Assembly (NCBI GenBank): GCA_036365455.1 | Contig: JAWQUS010000009.1 | Location: forward strand, 712,001-776,000 | DNA: 64,000 bases | DNA from: Macrosoma leucophasiata | Lineage: Eukaryota > Arthropoda > Insecta > Lepidoptera > Hedylidae | Direction: 5' to 3' | In this document: one piece after another, positions 1 to 10,869 of the stretch | Numbering within the stretch: position 1 is the first letter of the stretch | How the letters are laid out: each line of letters begins with the position of its first letter | Made by a program: the position numbers and the translations under genes | The notes under the pieces: generated by a model | What the model was told of the DNA's origin: nothing | Seen by the model: the letters and a program-made list of their open reading frames with translations, nothing else | Database searches by the model: none

Positions 1-50
1 CAGGGCCGTACATTACCAGCTGACCGGAACACGATAAGGCTGAACAGCGA
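1..50 (-). repeat. Family A SINE-like fragment
   Basis: Matches the middle of family A in reverse (cagggccgtacattacc, then tgaccggaacacgat). It is cut by the window edge and loses similarity after base 50. Confidence 0.7.
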
Positions 51-1123
51 AAAAGAGAACATAAAATCACTTAAAAAATAGCGCAACATACTAGATACGT
101 ACATAGATCTGCTCTGAATGTGTGTCTCCTTTTAGCACCAAAAAGGTGGGCGATTCAGCAATATGCCAGGCGTGAGACTTGCGCTGATTTTCAATCGGAA
201 CCCATTCATGATGTCAATTATAAGGTAAAGTCAAATTATGTTCACAAAAAAAAAGTGAACAAGATAAAAGATATCGCGAAAATAAAACAATGCGGTGGTG
301 GTACCAAAAGCCCAAATCAACTTTTTCTGCTCAAAATATTATAATTTTTCTGATTAATCGACGTCAGTTCGCCATCCTTAGTAATTTTAATTCGTGGGGA
401 ATTTCAAGCTGCGTAAATTATTATTGAGGACTGGTTAAGTGGGGGAAAAGGCGGGGATTTTACACCTCACCCATAAATAATGTCATGTCAATAAAAGTGT
501 GTTTGTCACCACCAGTTAAAGTTGCATATTTTTATAATGTATCAAAAATGTATTTCCAACACATCCATTTAATATCTCCACAGAAAAACCAGAAACGAAG
601 CTAACTGTGACTCTTGAAATAATTAGATTTGTCAAAGCCGCTTCATGAATAGCTACCCTTTATTATCTCTTGTTAAGGCGATGCATAATTGATTTGGAAG
701 GCTCGCGGGGCTGCCCGAGTCTGTATTTTGTCAATGAGCACCCATTCGAAATTCAGTCATATTAACGTTCATTTAAGTTGAGATTCCCTCGCACTTATAT
801 TAGCTAGATAAATTGCACTCGCTTAGTGCGCTTGGCAATGTAAAAAGTGAAAAGTTTCCCAGTCTGCTCTAATAGGAATATAAATATAGGGTGTGTTTTT
901 AGCGGTCTGCGTTATAATGAAAATATAAAGTTTTGTTTTTAGTTATTAATGTATTTAATTTTAAGTGAGAAATGATAAACAGTTGAAATATGAAACATTT
1001 TTTAAAACAATTGCACTTGTAATATTATTATTAAAACTTTTTATGCGTTTTGTAAGTATTTACATTTTATTTAGGTACTGTATTTGGTTTACAATAATAA
1101 TTATTGTTAACTAAATACACTAC
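51..1123. other. AT-rich DNA, no gene seen
   Basis: No coding potential or recognisable repeat was seen. The short open frame at 120-344 has no family resemblance and lies in low-complexity AT-rich DNA. Confidence 0.6.
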
Positions 1124-1486
1124 GAAAATAAAATTTGAATACTGACAATAATGTCAGTTATGGATATGATATGCTCTCTTAGCACAATATCGTTAAATTT
1201 GGTTTTGTAATTAAAGGGGAATAAAATATTATAAATCAAGTTTTAACTTAACAGAAATTGGTATCTGAGATGATGTCAACTTTAGTAAAAAAATTATAAA
1301 TTTAATAAAAAAATTAATAAAAAATAAAATTTTAATAAACTTTGAATACTGACAATAATGTCAGGTATAGATATTATATGCTCTCTTAGCACAATATCGT
1401 TAAATTTGGTTTTGTAACTAAAGGGGAATATTATAAAACAAGTTTAAGTTAACAGAAATTGGTATCTGAGAAGATGTCAATTTAAT
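1124..1486. repeat. 207-bp imperfect tandem duplication
   Basis: Two adjacent copies share tgaatactgacaataatgtc, then the tgctctcttagcacaatatc stretch, then acagaaattggtatctgaga. They start near 1141 and 1348 (period about 207). The second copy has small indels, so this is an old local duplication, not a microsatellite. Confidence 0.85.
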
Positions 1487-2337
1487 TCAGACGCGTTGCT
1501 CATACCGATGATAAAAGACGGGAATCGCTTGTATTCGTTTTTTGGGGCTTTAACGTTTGCCTGACCAGCTAGTAAATAAATACAATCAATGGTAAAAGCA
1601 ATGATTTTATTTTATTTTTATTTTATTATTTTATTTTATTATTTTTGGAAAGCAGACAGTGAAAATATAACTGCATACAAATATAATAGTTAAAGCTATA
1701 CACCATTTAGGAGCTTTATTATTCGCCACTATCGTGCACACACACACACTGGATTAGAATATATGTGGAATTATTAAATAGTCTGGTTCTTCGATAAAAA
1801 AAATCTTTTCTTGCGACTAACTTCGTGGAAAACCTTTTTCCAACTTGATATTATGCGCTTACTTTACTGTTATAAATCAAATGAAATGACATGTACATCA
1901 ATGCCGATTATATATTTAAATCTTAACTTAACAAAGTTAACATCTTTGAAAGTATGGAACATGTACTGAACGCTTCCTTATACAATGTGTAAAATAATGA
2001 AGAAGTAATATTTAAGGGCATAAATATACATCGTATCCACAATCAAATGGCGAACTATCCACAGCGATATATTTATTTTCCATACAATATTTAATTATTT
2101 GTTCCATCTGAAAAAAAATTTACAACACTACACAAAAACGGATTAGCGCGAAGTCATACCGACGGTGTCACGTCGGCGCGGCAAGAAGAAGAAATGAGTG
2201 ACGTCAAAACAAGGCTATTTGTTAAAACTTTTGAGCAAAACCTTGACTTCGATTTTCTCCTAAACTATAACTTTATCAATTGCCAAATTAGCACTACTGT
2301 ATAAAGAAATAAGAATGTTTTCATTGTTTAAAAAAAA
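1487..2337. other. No gene seen; simple repeats
   Basis: AT-rich. Contains an ATTTT-rich tract around 1605-1650 and a short (CA)n run at about 1737-1751. No exon-like segment recognised. Confidence 0.6.
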
Positions 2338-2648
2338 CATAACTTCACGCCTGTAATCCCCGAAGGGGTAGGCAGAGGTAAATGCATGCATTCAAGAATA
2401 CATGCAAACACCCACGACTCGCTGGTTACGTTTTGGCCCATGTAACAGGTGGCGAACCTGTTGCCATCTCTGGGCACATTACCAAACTCCAGGGTACTGG
2501 GAATTTCCATAAAATGGAAAAATCCCAATAGAACAAGAGATAAAGGATTTTAAACCGTTATCTCTGATAGGCCCCGACCCGGGAATCGAACCCAGGACCC
2601 CCAGCGTAGTAGTAGTGGCCTGCTACCACTATGCTACTGAGGCAGTTC
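2338..2648 (-). mobile_element. Family B tRNA-derived SINE
   Basis: Nearly full-length copy in reverse. The LINE-like 3' end (cttcacgcctgtaatccccg) is on the left and the tRNA-like head with B-box (gggaatcgaacccaggacc, reverse complement) and ctactgaggcagtt is on the right. The head resembles a tRNA (A-box-like TAGCNTAGTGGTAGCAGG, B-box GGTTCGATTCCCGGG), so Pol III origin is likely. Confidence 0.85.
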
Positions 2649-2690
2649 ATTGTTTTACACGTTATATTGTGGAGTCTCACAGACTTACTC

Positions 2691-3000
2691 TTTTATGTAA
2701 TGAAGGTATCATACAAGCATACAGTTCACATCGATTTTAAGTGATGACTGCAGCTATGACTGACTATAGATGACTATAGACACTTACACAAAGACCAGAG
2801 ATAAAAATCCAGATGCGTTGTCACCCTCCAGACCATAGCAGTTGTCTCTATGGTAGTTATTATGAAAGAAAGAAAAAAAAACATTACCATATTTCTGGAA
2901 CACGAAAGTGCTGAACTACCAATTGATGGCAGATAGATTAGGTAATGCGGTGGTGCCTACGCCCTTCGACCTCCAGCAATGGAACTCTAGGACCAGTAAA
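2691..3000 (-). mobile_element. Family A copy, diverged
   Basis: Complete but old copy, from ttttatgtaatgaagg (tail side) to ggaactctaggaccagtaaa (head side). It carries small internal duplications (gactatagatgactatag) and an A-rich insertion near 2865-2885. Confidence 0.75.
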
Positions 3001-3810
3001 TAGTTTTACAGTCCAAAACCTGAAACCAAGACCTTGCAAACAAACCCAAAAATACATTCGTGCCCGCAAATAATAAAAACCAGCTATATCCTATAAATCC
3101 TAAACTCCATAAAAAGTGGCGACGACTTTTTAAAGTACCGTTGATACATCGGCCCCGCGTCTGGATAAGGAATGTCTTAATTTTCCCGCTTGCTTCTTTT
3201 ACGACTTGGAAATTTTTATAGCGCTGCTTAAGGGTCGGATCTGCGGTATTGCTTTTATTTTTTAGCCACGTCTAAGGTTTGAAGCGGTTTGAAGCTGTTT
3301 CTTGGAATTTTGAATAAAGGATTATAACAATAAAATTGAAAGATAATCCTCTATCTTGGTCGAGTTTGTCTGGTTCGTGATATCCATTTGATTTATTATT
3401 AATGTGAATTGTGACCTCTTTTGCCACTTGCACATGAAAAACGGCTGAAGTGCAAGTCGAAAATGTGTGCACAAAATTGGGAGAAACTAGCCTGTTACCT
3501 GATAGAGGCAAGTGGCCAACGCGCTAAAGAACTGTTTTGACGCCAGTTTTGAAGAACATCATATTTTAGCATCGGGGAACTCCTCAAATGATGGTTTACA
3601 ATGTGTACGTACGTTCTAGGCAAGAATGAACGCGCAAATCGGACTGTTGGGCACTTCCAACTGTCCAATCTATGCGGGTGGATATTCCTTCTCTGCGGTG
3701 GGTAGTGAAATATAGGAATGGAGACGATGTCAACAGATCAAACAATTCATAATACAAAATACTGTCTATATTGATTTTGAATTCACTCTAATTTGCAATG
3801 ATAACTTTTT
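3001..3810. other. No gene or repeat recognised
   Basis: Nothing supportable. The minus-strand open frame 3272-3511 has no motif and no flanking splice or promoter signals. Confidence 0.55.
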
Positions 3811-4051
3811 AACTGCCTCAGTAGTCTTTTGGCCTCAGACCACTACTGCTGTTCTATGATCCTGGATTTCATAAGTGCTATTGGAATAATAATATATGCA
3901 TTTTTCGAAAGTTTCCGAATGTGCCCGGGAATGTCAATAGTCTTAGCCAATAGGGACAAATGTATCTGGCAAATTGGAGTTTGCACGTATGCTTGAATAC
4001 ACACTTTTATCTCTGCCCAACCCTTCGGGGAATACAGGCGTGAAGTTACAT
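3811..4051 (+). mobile_element. Family B SINE, degraded
   Basis: Begins aactgcctcagtag and ends cccttcggggaatacaggcg then tgaagttac. The tRNA-like B-box is destroyed and the middle is shortened. Confidence 0.65.
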
Positions 4052-4419
4052 TTTCACATTGAAGTCATAAGACTTTTCTTAAATTCATTATGTAGTTTAT
4101 ACGATTTGACAACACACTAAAAGTTTGGAAATATTCTCGAATAACTTGAAAGTCGTCGCCATTTATAATGTAGGTACCAGAATCCGAATCTGCGAGTGTG
4201 ACGTAACGGCTCTAGAGGGATAACTTGACCTCTGCAGGGCACGATTTAAAGACGCCTCCAGTAAACGTTTTAGTTGTCGTTCGATTCCAAAGGCGAATGC
4301 GGTGACCTTTGGGTTAATTTTGTTGGAATCCAGTTTTATTGGCGACCTTTCTTTATCGAGCTACAATTTATTGTTTAAGGATGCTAGAAAATATAAGGTC
4401 TGAAACAACTTTTCATCAG

Positions 4420-4570
4420 TCCAGCTGAAAGACGTCCACAGCTGGACAAAGCTCTCCACAACAGCGTTACGGGTCATCAGGGAAAAATATGCCATAATCA
4501 TTACGCTTGGATGGGCGATCGCAGAGCCGGTAGTTTTATGGCGAGAGGCTCCTGCCCATCCCGCCTAGTT
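4420..4570 (-). repeat. LINE 3'-end relic (family E-like)
   Basis: Contains ccagctgaaagacgtccaca followed by gctggacaaag, the antisense of the usual moth LINE terminus (protein end FVQQWTSFG-stop in better copies). Highly degraded. Confidence 0.4.
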
Positions 4571-4670
4571 AGTTAATTTTACTACCGTGCTATTAGAATG
4601 GTTTGATAGCCATTGTTCTGCCAGTGGTTGGTCAGGTCGCCACGATGCAAATTTTTTATGATAACATCAA

Positions 4671-4989
4671 AGCGCACATGACCCTGCGACTGGTGTGTAG
4701 ACCACAAGCTAACTACTCGGATGTGTGAAACGGGCACGGTAGGGTGTGAGATGGGTGACCGTTAGTGACAAATTAAATGCGCATTTCCGTGGAGGGCACA
4801 TTAAGCATCGGTCCGGCTATCAGAGGCCATAGGGGCAGTTTGAAAAAAACCGACAGCAGGTTGGCCACTAACCCGTATCTTCACCAACCCGCATTAAAGT
4901 AGCGGGGTGGAGTAAGCTCCAGCCCCCACTCCCCCAATTCCCACCTCCCTCCAAGCGGAGAAACTCGTACCCAGCAGTGGCACGTATCA
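4671..4989 (+). mobile_element. Family C 5S-derived SINE, degraded
   Basis: Retains the 5S-like block (gatgggtgaccgttagtgac), the central block (aaatgcgcatttccgtg, ggttggccactaacccg) and the 3' end (actcgtacccagcagtgg). There are many indels, so it is old. Confidence 0.65.
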
Positions 4990-5337
4990 ATCAGGCTTGT
5001 TGCAAGACATGTAAATATCAGCTTTATGATCTACTTCACTAGGTGGATGGCGACTTTCAGCCTAAAAGCAATGAACATGATTCCTCATTCGGCAACGTTT
5101 GACCTGGATTAATATAATTGTCTCAATTAGTGAGCGGCGGCAGCTTAGCCGAAATACGGTGGTTCTTGACATACTTGCTAATGGAGATGTCAAAGCTTTT
5201 AGTATTTAGTGCATGTGATATACCTATTAAAACGTTATAATTATGAAGGTTTAATTATGAAACACACCGTTGTTGATTACAGATATGAGTATACATATAC
5301 TTAATATGAGTAGCACTATATCATCACTAACATCATC

Positions 5338-5435
5338 ATCACTATAGCCTAAAGATGTCCACAGCTGGCCAAACCTTTCTCAAATACCCTTACAACAGTA
5401 TGGTACGTCATTAAGGGAGAATATGCCATAATATT
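5338..5435 (-). repeat. LINE 3'-end relic (family E-like)
   Basis: Contains aaagatgtccacagctggcc and gggagaatatgccataat, the same arrangement as at 4420-4570. Too decayed to class. Confidence 0.35.
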
Positions 5436-5708
5436 ACTTGTGGTAGAGTTCAAGTGTAGGACTTCTCAGGCACTACCGCATTTTGTATCTGCCGCCAAAT
5501 GGTAGTGTTCAACACTATCGTGTTCCGTCGGTTCGTGTACAGCCCTGTAATTTCCGGCACAGAGGCACGGCATAACACCTCAGGCCTCAGGAGTGGTAAC
5601 GCATCCGCATTTTGACCTTGGTCTTTGTGTAAGTGTCTATAGCCTGCAGTCATCACTTAATATCAATATGAACTGCATGCTTGATTGCCACGTCCATTAC
5701 ATAAAAAA
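5436..5708 (+). mobile_element. Family A copy
   Basis: Full-length diverged copy from acttgtggtagag to attacataaaaaa. The sense direction is set by the A-rich tail on the right. Confidence 0.8.
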
Positions 5709-5778
5709 GTGGTATTGGTGAAACAGTTTGTAGAATATACTTGTCCTTAACGCCCTAAGCTGAAATTTGGACCCACAC

Positions 5779-6008
5779 TCCTTGGGCAACTAATCAAATA
5801 TTTAGGATGAGAGCCATTTGAGCTCGCCACTTGCCTGGTGAAGTAGACTCTGAGGCTCTCTGTCTCAAGAAAACTCTTCAGTCTCGTCCCACAGGGGTCT
5901 CCTTGGGCAATTGATCAAATATTTAGGATGAGAGCTATTTAAGCTCGCCACTTGCCTGGTGAAGTAGACTCTGAGGCTGTCCCAAGAAAACTCTTCAGTC
6001 TCGTTTTA
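5779..6008. repeat. 121-bp tandem duplication
   Basis: Two copies of a unit beginning tccttgggcaa, carrying tcaaatatttaggatgagag and ctcgccacttgcctggtgaa, ending in actcttcagtctcg. They start at 5779 and 5900. Unit two has a short deletion. Function not recognised. Confidence 0.85.
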
Positions 6009-6363
6009 CTGATAGTATTTTACGCTCGCTAATTGCCAAGTACACTTATACCATCACGGGACGAGTTGCCTACGTACGTCCAATCGAAAAAAAAACTCTA
6101 CTGAAACTCTAACACTAGTAAAAATGAAGCAATAAATCTTTGCAACCTCACAACAAGGCCTTCTATTTCTATTTCTTCTATTTCCCTTTTAAAAATTGAA
6201 GCGTCTAGTCCCGTCATTAATGAACAAGGAAATTAGATATCTGAAGAGATTGCGTGATTTTTCTAAGCTTTGGATTAGGTATTTCCGTCCTTACCTAGCT
6301 ACGAAAAATTTCTTGATGTTAAAGACATAGATAAATGCATTCATACTTGCAAACACTCGCAAT

Positions 6364-6690
6364 GTGCTATTTACACTTAATGAAATAGAATATAAACAGA
6401 TATACGATGTGCATTTGGATTTTTATGGACCAAAACTGACCGTCTTGGTCTTCCTGGGCCTCTGCAACCATGCCAAATACAAGACCATATACCACGACCA
6501 AATACCACGACCAAACACGTCGAGTTTGTCTGATGGTGGGGTCAAAAGTCTTAGGAATCGGCGTGCATGTATGAAGAGAATGATGAAGGTAGATGAGGTA
6601 CGGGAGGTGTGTCAGGACCGGGATATCTGGCGCTCTAAGCTCTCTGACTACCCCTTTAGGGACCTGGCGTGAAGATACATACTAGATAAG
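6364..6690 (+). pseudogene. RTE-like LINE, reverse transcriptase C-terminal relic
   Basis: The frame reads a 102-residue peptide ending GVKSLRNRRACMKRMMKVDE ... CQDRDIWRSKLSDYP ... DLA-stop. The same C-terminus recurs at 10.7, 18.7, 38.2 and 42.2 kb, so it is the end of a non-LTR retrotransposon polymerase. Everything upstream is missing (5' truncation). The tail tgaagatacatac follows the stop. A 29-base piece around 6442-6470 is inverted relative to the other copies. The clade assignment (RTE-like) is inference. Confidence 0.7.
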
Positions 6691-6828
6691 ACAAGATATT
6701 AGATAAGATAATACATACATTTAATGATTTCTTTGTATTATTTGCAATGGTATCGAAATTCAGTGGGCATATTACCAATCGCTGAGGATCTTCTGAAATA
6801 GAAAAACCCCGATAGTGCTTACGCCCGA

Positions 6829-6985
6829 TCCTGGGTCCGGGGGTCTAACCCAAAACCTTCTCACTAAGTTTTACATGGGCCGAAACGCAACCGGCGAATA
6901 GAGTGTTTGAATGTATGCCTGTATGTATGCATTATTGTACCTCTGTCTACCACTTTGAGGGTAACAGGCATTCAGTTACGTTATT
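6829..6985 (+). mobile_element. Family B SINE fragment
   Basis: Pieces of B (catgggccgaaacgcaaccg, then a diverged 3' end ending aggcattcagttacgtt). Strongly decayed. Confidence 0.5.
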
Positions 6986-7191
6986 TACGATATTAATTAA
7001 CGCCGTGGCAGGCAAAGCTTTATAACAAAACATCTCATGTAAAAATCACGCAATCTTTTCAGATATCCCATTTCCTCGTTCATTAAGAAAGAGTCTTGGC
7101 GCCTTTATTATGCCCTGGGAAATTCTTCTAAAGAGAAATCGAATAGCTTTGTTTATTATGGTTTTGTTAGTTTCTCTTTGTAAATACTTTT

Positions 7192-7344
7192 ACTGGTGGT
7201 AGAGTAAGTGTAGGAGCTCAAGGGTGAAGGCACCAGTGCATCATCTAATCTATCTGCCGCCAAATGGTAATGTTCAGCAATATATAATAATATATCGTGT
7301 TCCGGTTGGATGGTAATGTACCTACTGTTGACATTTCCCGGCAC
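7192..7344 (+). mobile_element. Family A, 5' half only
   Basis: From actggtggtagag to tttcccggcac; the 3' half and the A-tail are missing. Confidence 0.7.
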
Positions 7345-8210
7345 TAACTTCAGACTTTTGCTTTTATCTGTTTAGCAACTAACTTCGGACTGTCGTTTTT
7401 ATCTGTCGGTGTACACGCGCATCGTAGGCATTCACTTTCATATTTATTTTTCAACCCTGCATCAATAAATACAACTTCAAATAATCTACAATAATGATTT
7501 TTTGTTTTCAATATTTCTCACACGATAGAAATAAGAGTCATATTGACGGATTCATTGAGATAGTGCTGTCGTTTGATTTTGTAATATACGAGTATCTACG
7601 CCAGAGAAATCCGCAAACATAGCGCTCATTATAATATGCTTTCTCGACAAATTGTGAAATGAAAGTTTCAGATTACTCAATTTGTGCGCAGTCTGTAAAC
7701 TAAGCGTCGTATTATTATCTAAAGAAACCGACAATGAGATGAGATTGGTCTGCTAGATCAACAAAGAATGTCTTATTTTATTTTTCTAATCTATTCGTTT
7801 TCTATTTGTAAAATAGAAAATGAAGCATTGTACTGATTTACATTATAAATCGGTTTATAAATTAGTTAAAAATAATAATCACAAATGATAAACTTTTAAT
7901 TAAAGTTATTGTTTTTATATTATATTGATTCAATTTTTTCTTTATTAATATGAATGATAATTTTAATAATAATATAATAACGGCAACCCATTACTGGGCC
8001 GTACATTAAAAAAATGCTAAAATCTCCTTTCTAAGGTCGATGTGCAATATTTCTAGATAATAAACTACACTAATAGTACATGCTAAACTCAAAAACTATC
8101 GACTTTCATTCGGTTTTCATATTAGAGCCAATAGGTACTTCCAGTCACCACAATGAGATATTTTATAGACCTGCTTATGAATTAAGGTAGCATAGGCAAA
8201 ATAATTATTC
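7345..8210. other. AT-rich DNA, no gene seen
   Basis: No exon or repeat recognised apart from short scraps (ggcaacccattactgggc near 7983 resembles the end of family C). Confidence 0.5.
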
Positions 8211-8403
8211 GTTAGTTTCCGTGCTTCGGAGGGCACGTTAAGCTGTCCGTCCCGGTTGCTATCGATAGATAGCAGTCGTTAAACCTTGTCGGAGGCCTTA
8301 TGGGTAGTTTGAAAACATCCGACAGCGGGTTGGCCTTTTTGGGAGGAGGCCCAGGCCTCCCCCAAAAAGGGGAGAGACTCGTGATCACCAGTGGGACGTA
8401 TAC
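8211..8403 (+). mobile_element. Family C SINE, 5'-truncated
   Basis: Starts inside the element (gttagtttccgtgcttcgga) and runs to caccagtgggacgtatac; the 5S-like head is absent. It carries an insertion making a cttttt/aaaaag hairpin near 8335-8380. Its 3' end lies about 40 bp before the splice acceptor of the Dscam signal exon. Confidence 0.75.
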
Positions 8404-8442
8404 ATTTTGTTATATAACGATGTAATGTTTGTTTTGTTGCAG

Positions 8443-8495
8443 TGGCAAGTTGTGATGGTGGCGGGCGCGTAGCAATGTGAGGAGCGATCACCACC
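8443..8495 (+). promoter_or_regulatory. Dscam-like 5' leader with two upstream ORFs
   Basis: The exon appears to start after tttgttttgttgcag (acceptor AG at 8441-8442). The leader contains ATG at 8455 opening a 5-codon ORF (M-V-A-G-A, stop TAG 8470-8472). It also contains ATG at 8475 followed at once by TGA (8478-8480), a minimal start-stop element 15 bases before the main ATG at 8496. The main start has a strong context (caccATG), the upstream ones weaker. Upstream AUGs in this position usually lower initiation at the main start, but that is inference here. An acceptor at 8442 implies a further non-coding first exon upstream. Confidence 0.6.
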
Positions 8496-8541
8496 ATGTG
8501 CTCCTGGGTGCTCTCCGCACTCATCATCCTCTTCGTGATGG
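8496..8541 (+). CDS. Dscam: Dscam-family gene, signal-peptide exon
   Basis: Codes for MCSWVLSALIILFVM plus the first base of a glycine codon, then the donor GTGAGT at 8542. The peptide is a typical secretory signal core: a short polar start, then a run of L, I, F and V. The phase (one base over) is completed exactly by the Ig1 exon at 25263, giving ...LFVM-GGEGQEHGPVFL. Dscam proteins are single-pass membrane receptors of the immunoglobulin superfamily, used in neuronal self-recognition and, for arthropod Dscam1, also in immunity. This exon would direct the protein into the secretory pathway. Start choice: it is the only ATG giving a hydrophobic leader in the right phase, and it has a good Kozak-like context. 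The paralogue (Dscam1 to Dscam4) cannot be told from this piece. Pairing with the downstream exon is inferred, not proven. Confidence 0.75.
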
Positions 8542-8583
8542 GTGAGTCTCATTAAATGTAATAAAGTATAGCATACTGTAGCA

Positions 8584-8818
8584 TGTTAAGTGATGACTGC
8601 AGCCTATAGACAACCACACAAAGACCAAGGTCAAAATGCAGATGCGTTACCACTCCTAATTCCTAATGTGTTATGCGTCTGTGCCGGAAATTACAGGGCC
8701 GTACATTACCACCTGACCGGAACTGTGCTGAACACTACCATTTAGCGGTAAGTATATTGGGTAATGCGGTGGTGCCTACGGCCGCGAGCTCCGTCACTGG
8801 AGCTCTACCACCAGTAAA
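8584..8818 (-). mobile_element. Family A copy lacking the tail end
   Basis: Runs from gttaagtgatgactgcagcc to gctctaccaccagtaaag, starting only 43 bases after the signal exon donor. The A-tail end is missing. Confidence 0.85.
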
Positions 8819-9542
8819 GGACCGAGTTTTACAGAATAGGCAGTCCTATATGTGTTTAAGAGTATGTGCACACTCATTAGCCTCACAGGTAGAAAAAATA
8901 GACAAAAATATAACTTACGTTTGTTAAATTAGAAGCACTTTTTATATATGTCAAGCCTATTTTATTAAACCCCCAAATACTATGTTTTTTGTGCGTTGCT
9001 ATAATAATAAGTAAGTTCTGGGGGGAGGGTCTTAATGTAAAGGCTATTATTATCGTTTGTGTGCTACATATCCATGGTACAGACTGTAGTCTGTAGATAA
9101 TTAAAAGAGTAACTTATGAATCTACCAAAACTATATATGGATTACGCTTATACATCACTTTTATTGTATAATTCGTTTAAAAACGAAATATTATAATGTT
9201 GTCTTAATGTAGACTTTAGCATCGCTACAAATCTTTGTGATTTTTGAATGCTAAATTATACAAGTGTATTGTATCTGTAGTTAAATAAAATAATAAATTA
9301 AAAAAATTTAAAATATATGTACGAGTATATCATAATTTCATGATATTTTATCAACACGCCACGCTATCTCCAATCCGATTGTAATCCCAGACCGGACCGT
9401 GTCACATCATTACAACACTATAATGACTATTTATTTAGTGCGTAATTCCCTGAGCCAATATAAATTACTTTTTGACCAAGATTGGATAGAGATGATGTTA
9501 CGTTATCTATTGATCTGTTTACAGGGTGTGAATAACTATTTA
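8819..9542. other. AT-rich intron DNA, nothing recognised
   Basis: No exon, repeat family or RNA gene could be supported. Confidence 0.55.
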
Positions 9543-9555
9543 TTATAGCAAAAAA

Positions 9556-9900
9556 GAAGCGCGCATGGCCCAGCGGCTGGTGTAGATCGTAAGCGATCTG
9601 CTCGGTTAAGCACTACGGGCGCGGTCGGGTAGTGTGATGGGTGACCGCTAGTGGCAAATTAAATGCGCGTTTCCGTGCTTCGGAGGGCACGTTAAGCCGT
9701 CGATCCCGGTTGTTATCGATGGATAGCAGTCGTTAAACCTTGTCGGAGGCCTTATGGGCGGTTTGAAAACATCCAACAGTGGGTTGGCCACTAACCCACC
9801 CACCTCCACCAATCCGCATTGGAGCAGCGTGGTGGAGTAAGGGGAGAGACTCGTGCCCAGCAGTGGGACGTATAATGGGTTGCCATTATTTATTTATTAT
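9556..9900 (+). mobile_element. Family C 5S rRNA-derived SINE, full length
   Basis: Flanked by a 13-bp TSD, ttatagcaaaaaa (9543-9555 and 9901-9913). The head contains ggttaagcactacgggcgcg, then a gtgtgatgggtgaccgct block, which lines up with the internal control region of 5S rRNA (attaagcagcgtcgggcgcg ... gatgggggaccgct). The 3' part ends cccagcagtgggacgtataa, a LINE-style moth terminus, then attatttattt repeats. The 5S origin of the head is by comparison with the known 5S sequence; mobilisation by a LINE is inferred from the TSD and tail. Confidence 0.85.
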
Positions 9901-9913
9901 TTATAGCAAAAAA

Positions 9914-10666
9914 ATGAGTTCAGTGAAATTTAAAGATTTGTTATTTTATAGCTAAGAGGCTATCTCAGTGATTAATGACAGCAAGCTAGTATTGCTGGTG
10001 TTGGTCCGCTAACACTCTGGGTCGGAGAGTAGGTGACATTGACAATATTTCCACCATCACGACACAACGCAGCTTCCACTTACAATGACAGAATAATCAC
10101 ACACCCGTTATCCAGTTTAGTATCTTTTTGTTATTTTTTGACGTGACAACCTCTTAAATTAGGTTGCGGCTCGGAGTCACTCATGAAAAAGTGTAACGCC
10201 CGGTAACGTAACGATGAGTCACCGAACGAGAGAGAGGCCTGCCGGACCGGCGAATGCCTTTCTACCGAGAAAAAGACGTTGTCACGTAAAATCTTCGCCC
10301 GTAAAACCGACTTTACAGGCAACCAGTTTTTTTAATCTATTTTTTTTTTTGGGTTATTTTATAATTAAATACATGTCAGGCCCATCGTATACACACATAT
10401 CTAGATAACAATTAAGTAGGTATAACAAAAATATTACACATTGATACAGTCACTTATACTGACTGACATGATGGAACAGCGCGTGCGCTGCATCCTATGT
10501 AGGATCGGCGAGCAGCTGGTGAAACATTCCTAGATCAAGTCTTTTCAAATGGTAAGTCACTATGAGTGACTGTCTATCACGCTGAAATCGTGTACACTCC
10601 ATAAGCAGGTGTTGAACATCTTTCACAACTCCACATGATTCACAGTTCGGTATGATGATGATGATG
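9914..10666. other. No gene recognised
   Basis: Moderately AT-rich intron DNA; two short overlapping open frames on opposite strands (10131-10408) have no motif. A (GAT)n run starts at about 10650. Confidence 0.5.
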
Positions 10667-10785
10667 ATGTATCTTCCCTAACGGGGTAGGCAGAGAGTGT
10701 AGAGCGCCAGATATCCCGGTGCTGACATACCTCTCATGCATCATCTACCTTCATCATTCTCTTCATACATGCACACACAGTTTGG
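10667..10785 (-). pseudogene. RTE-like LINE 3'-terminal relic
   Basis: Antisense of the recurring polymerase end: cttccctaacggggtaggca, ccagatatcccggt, and cttcatacatgcacac. Only the last ~40 codons remain, next to a (GAT)n tract on its left. Confidence 0.65.
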
Positions 10786-10869
10786 TGAATCTACTTTGCG
10801 CATGAGAAAGTTCAGTTATGGTTTTACTAGTTTAGCTCATGTAAAAAGATTGGACTGATATTTGTTGAG

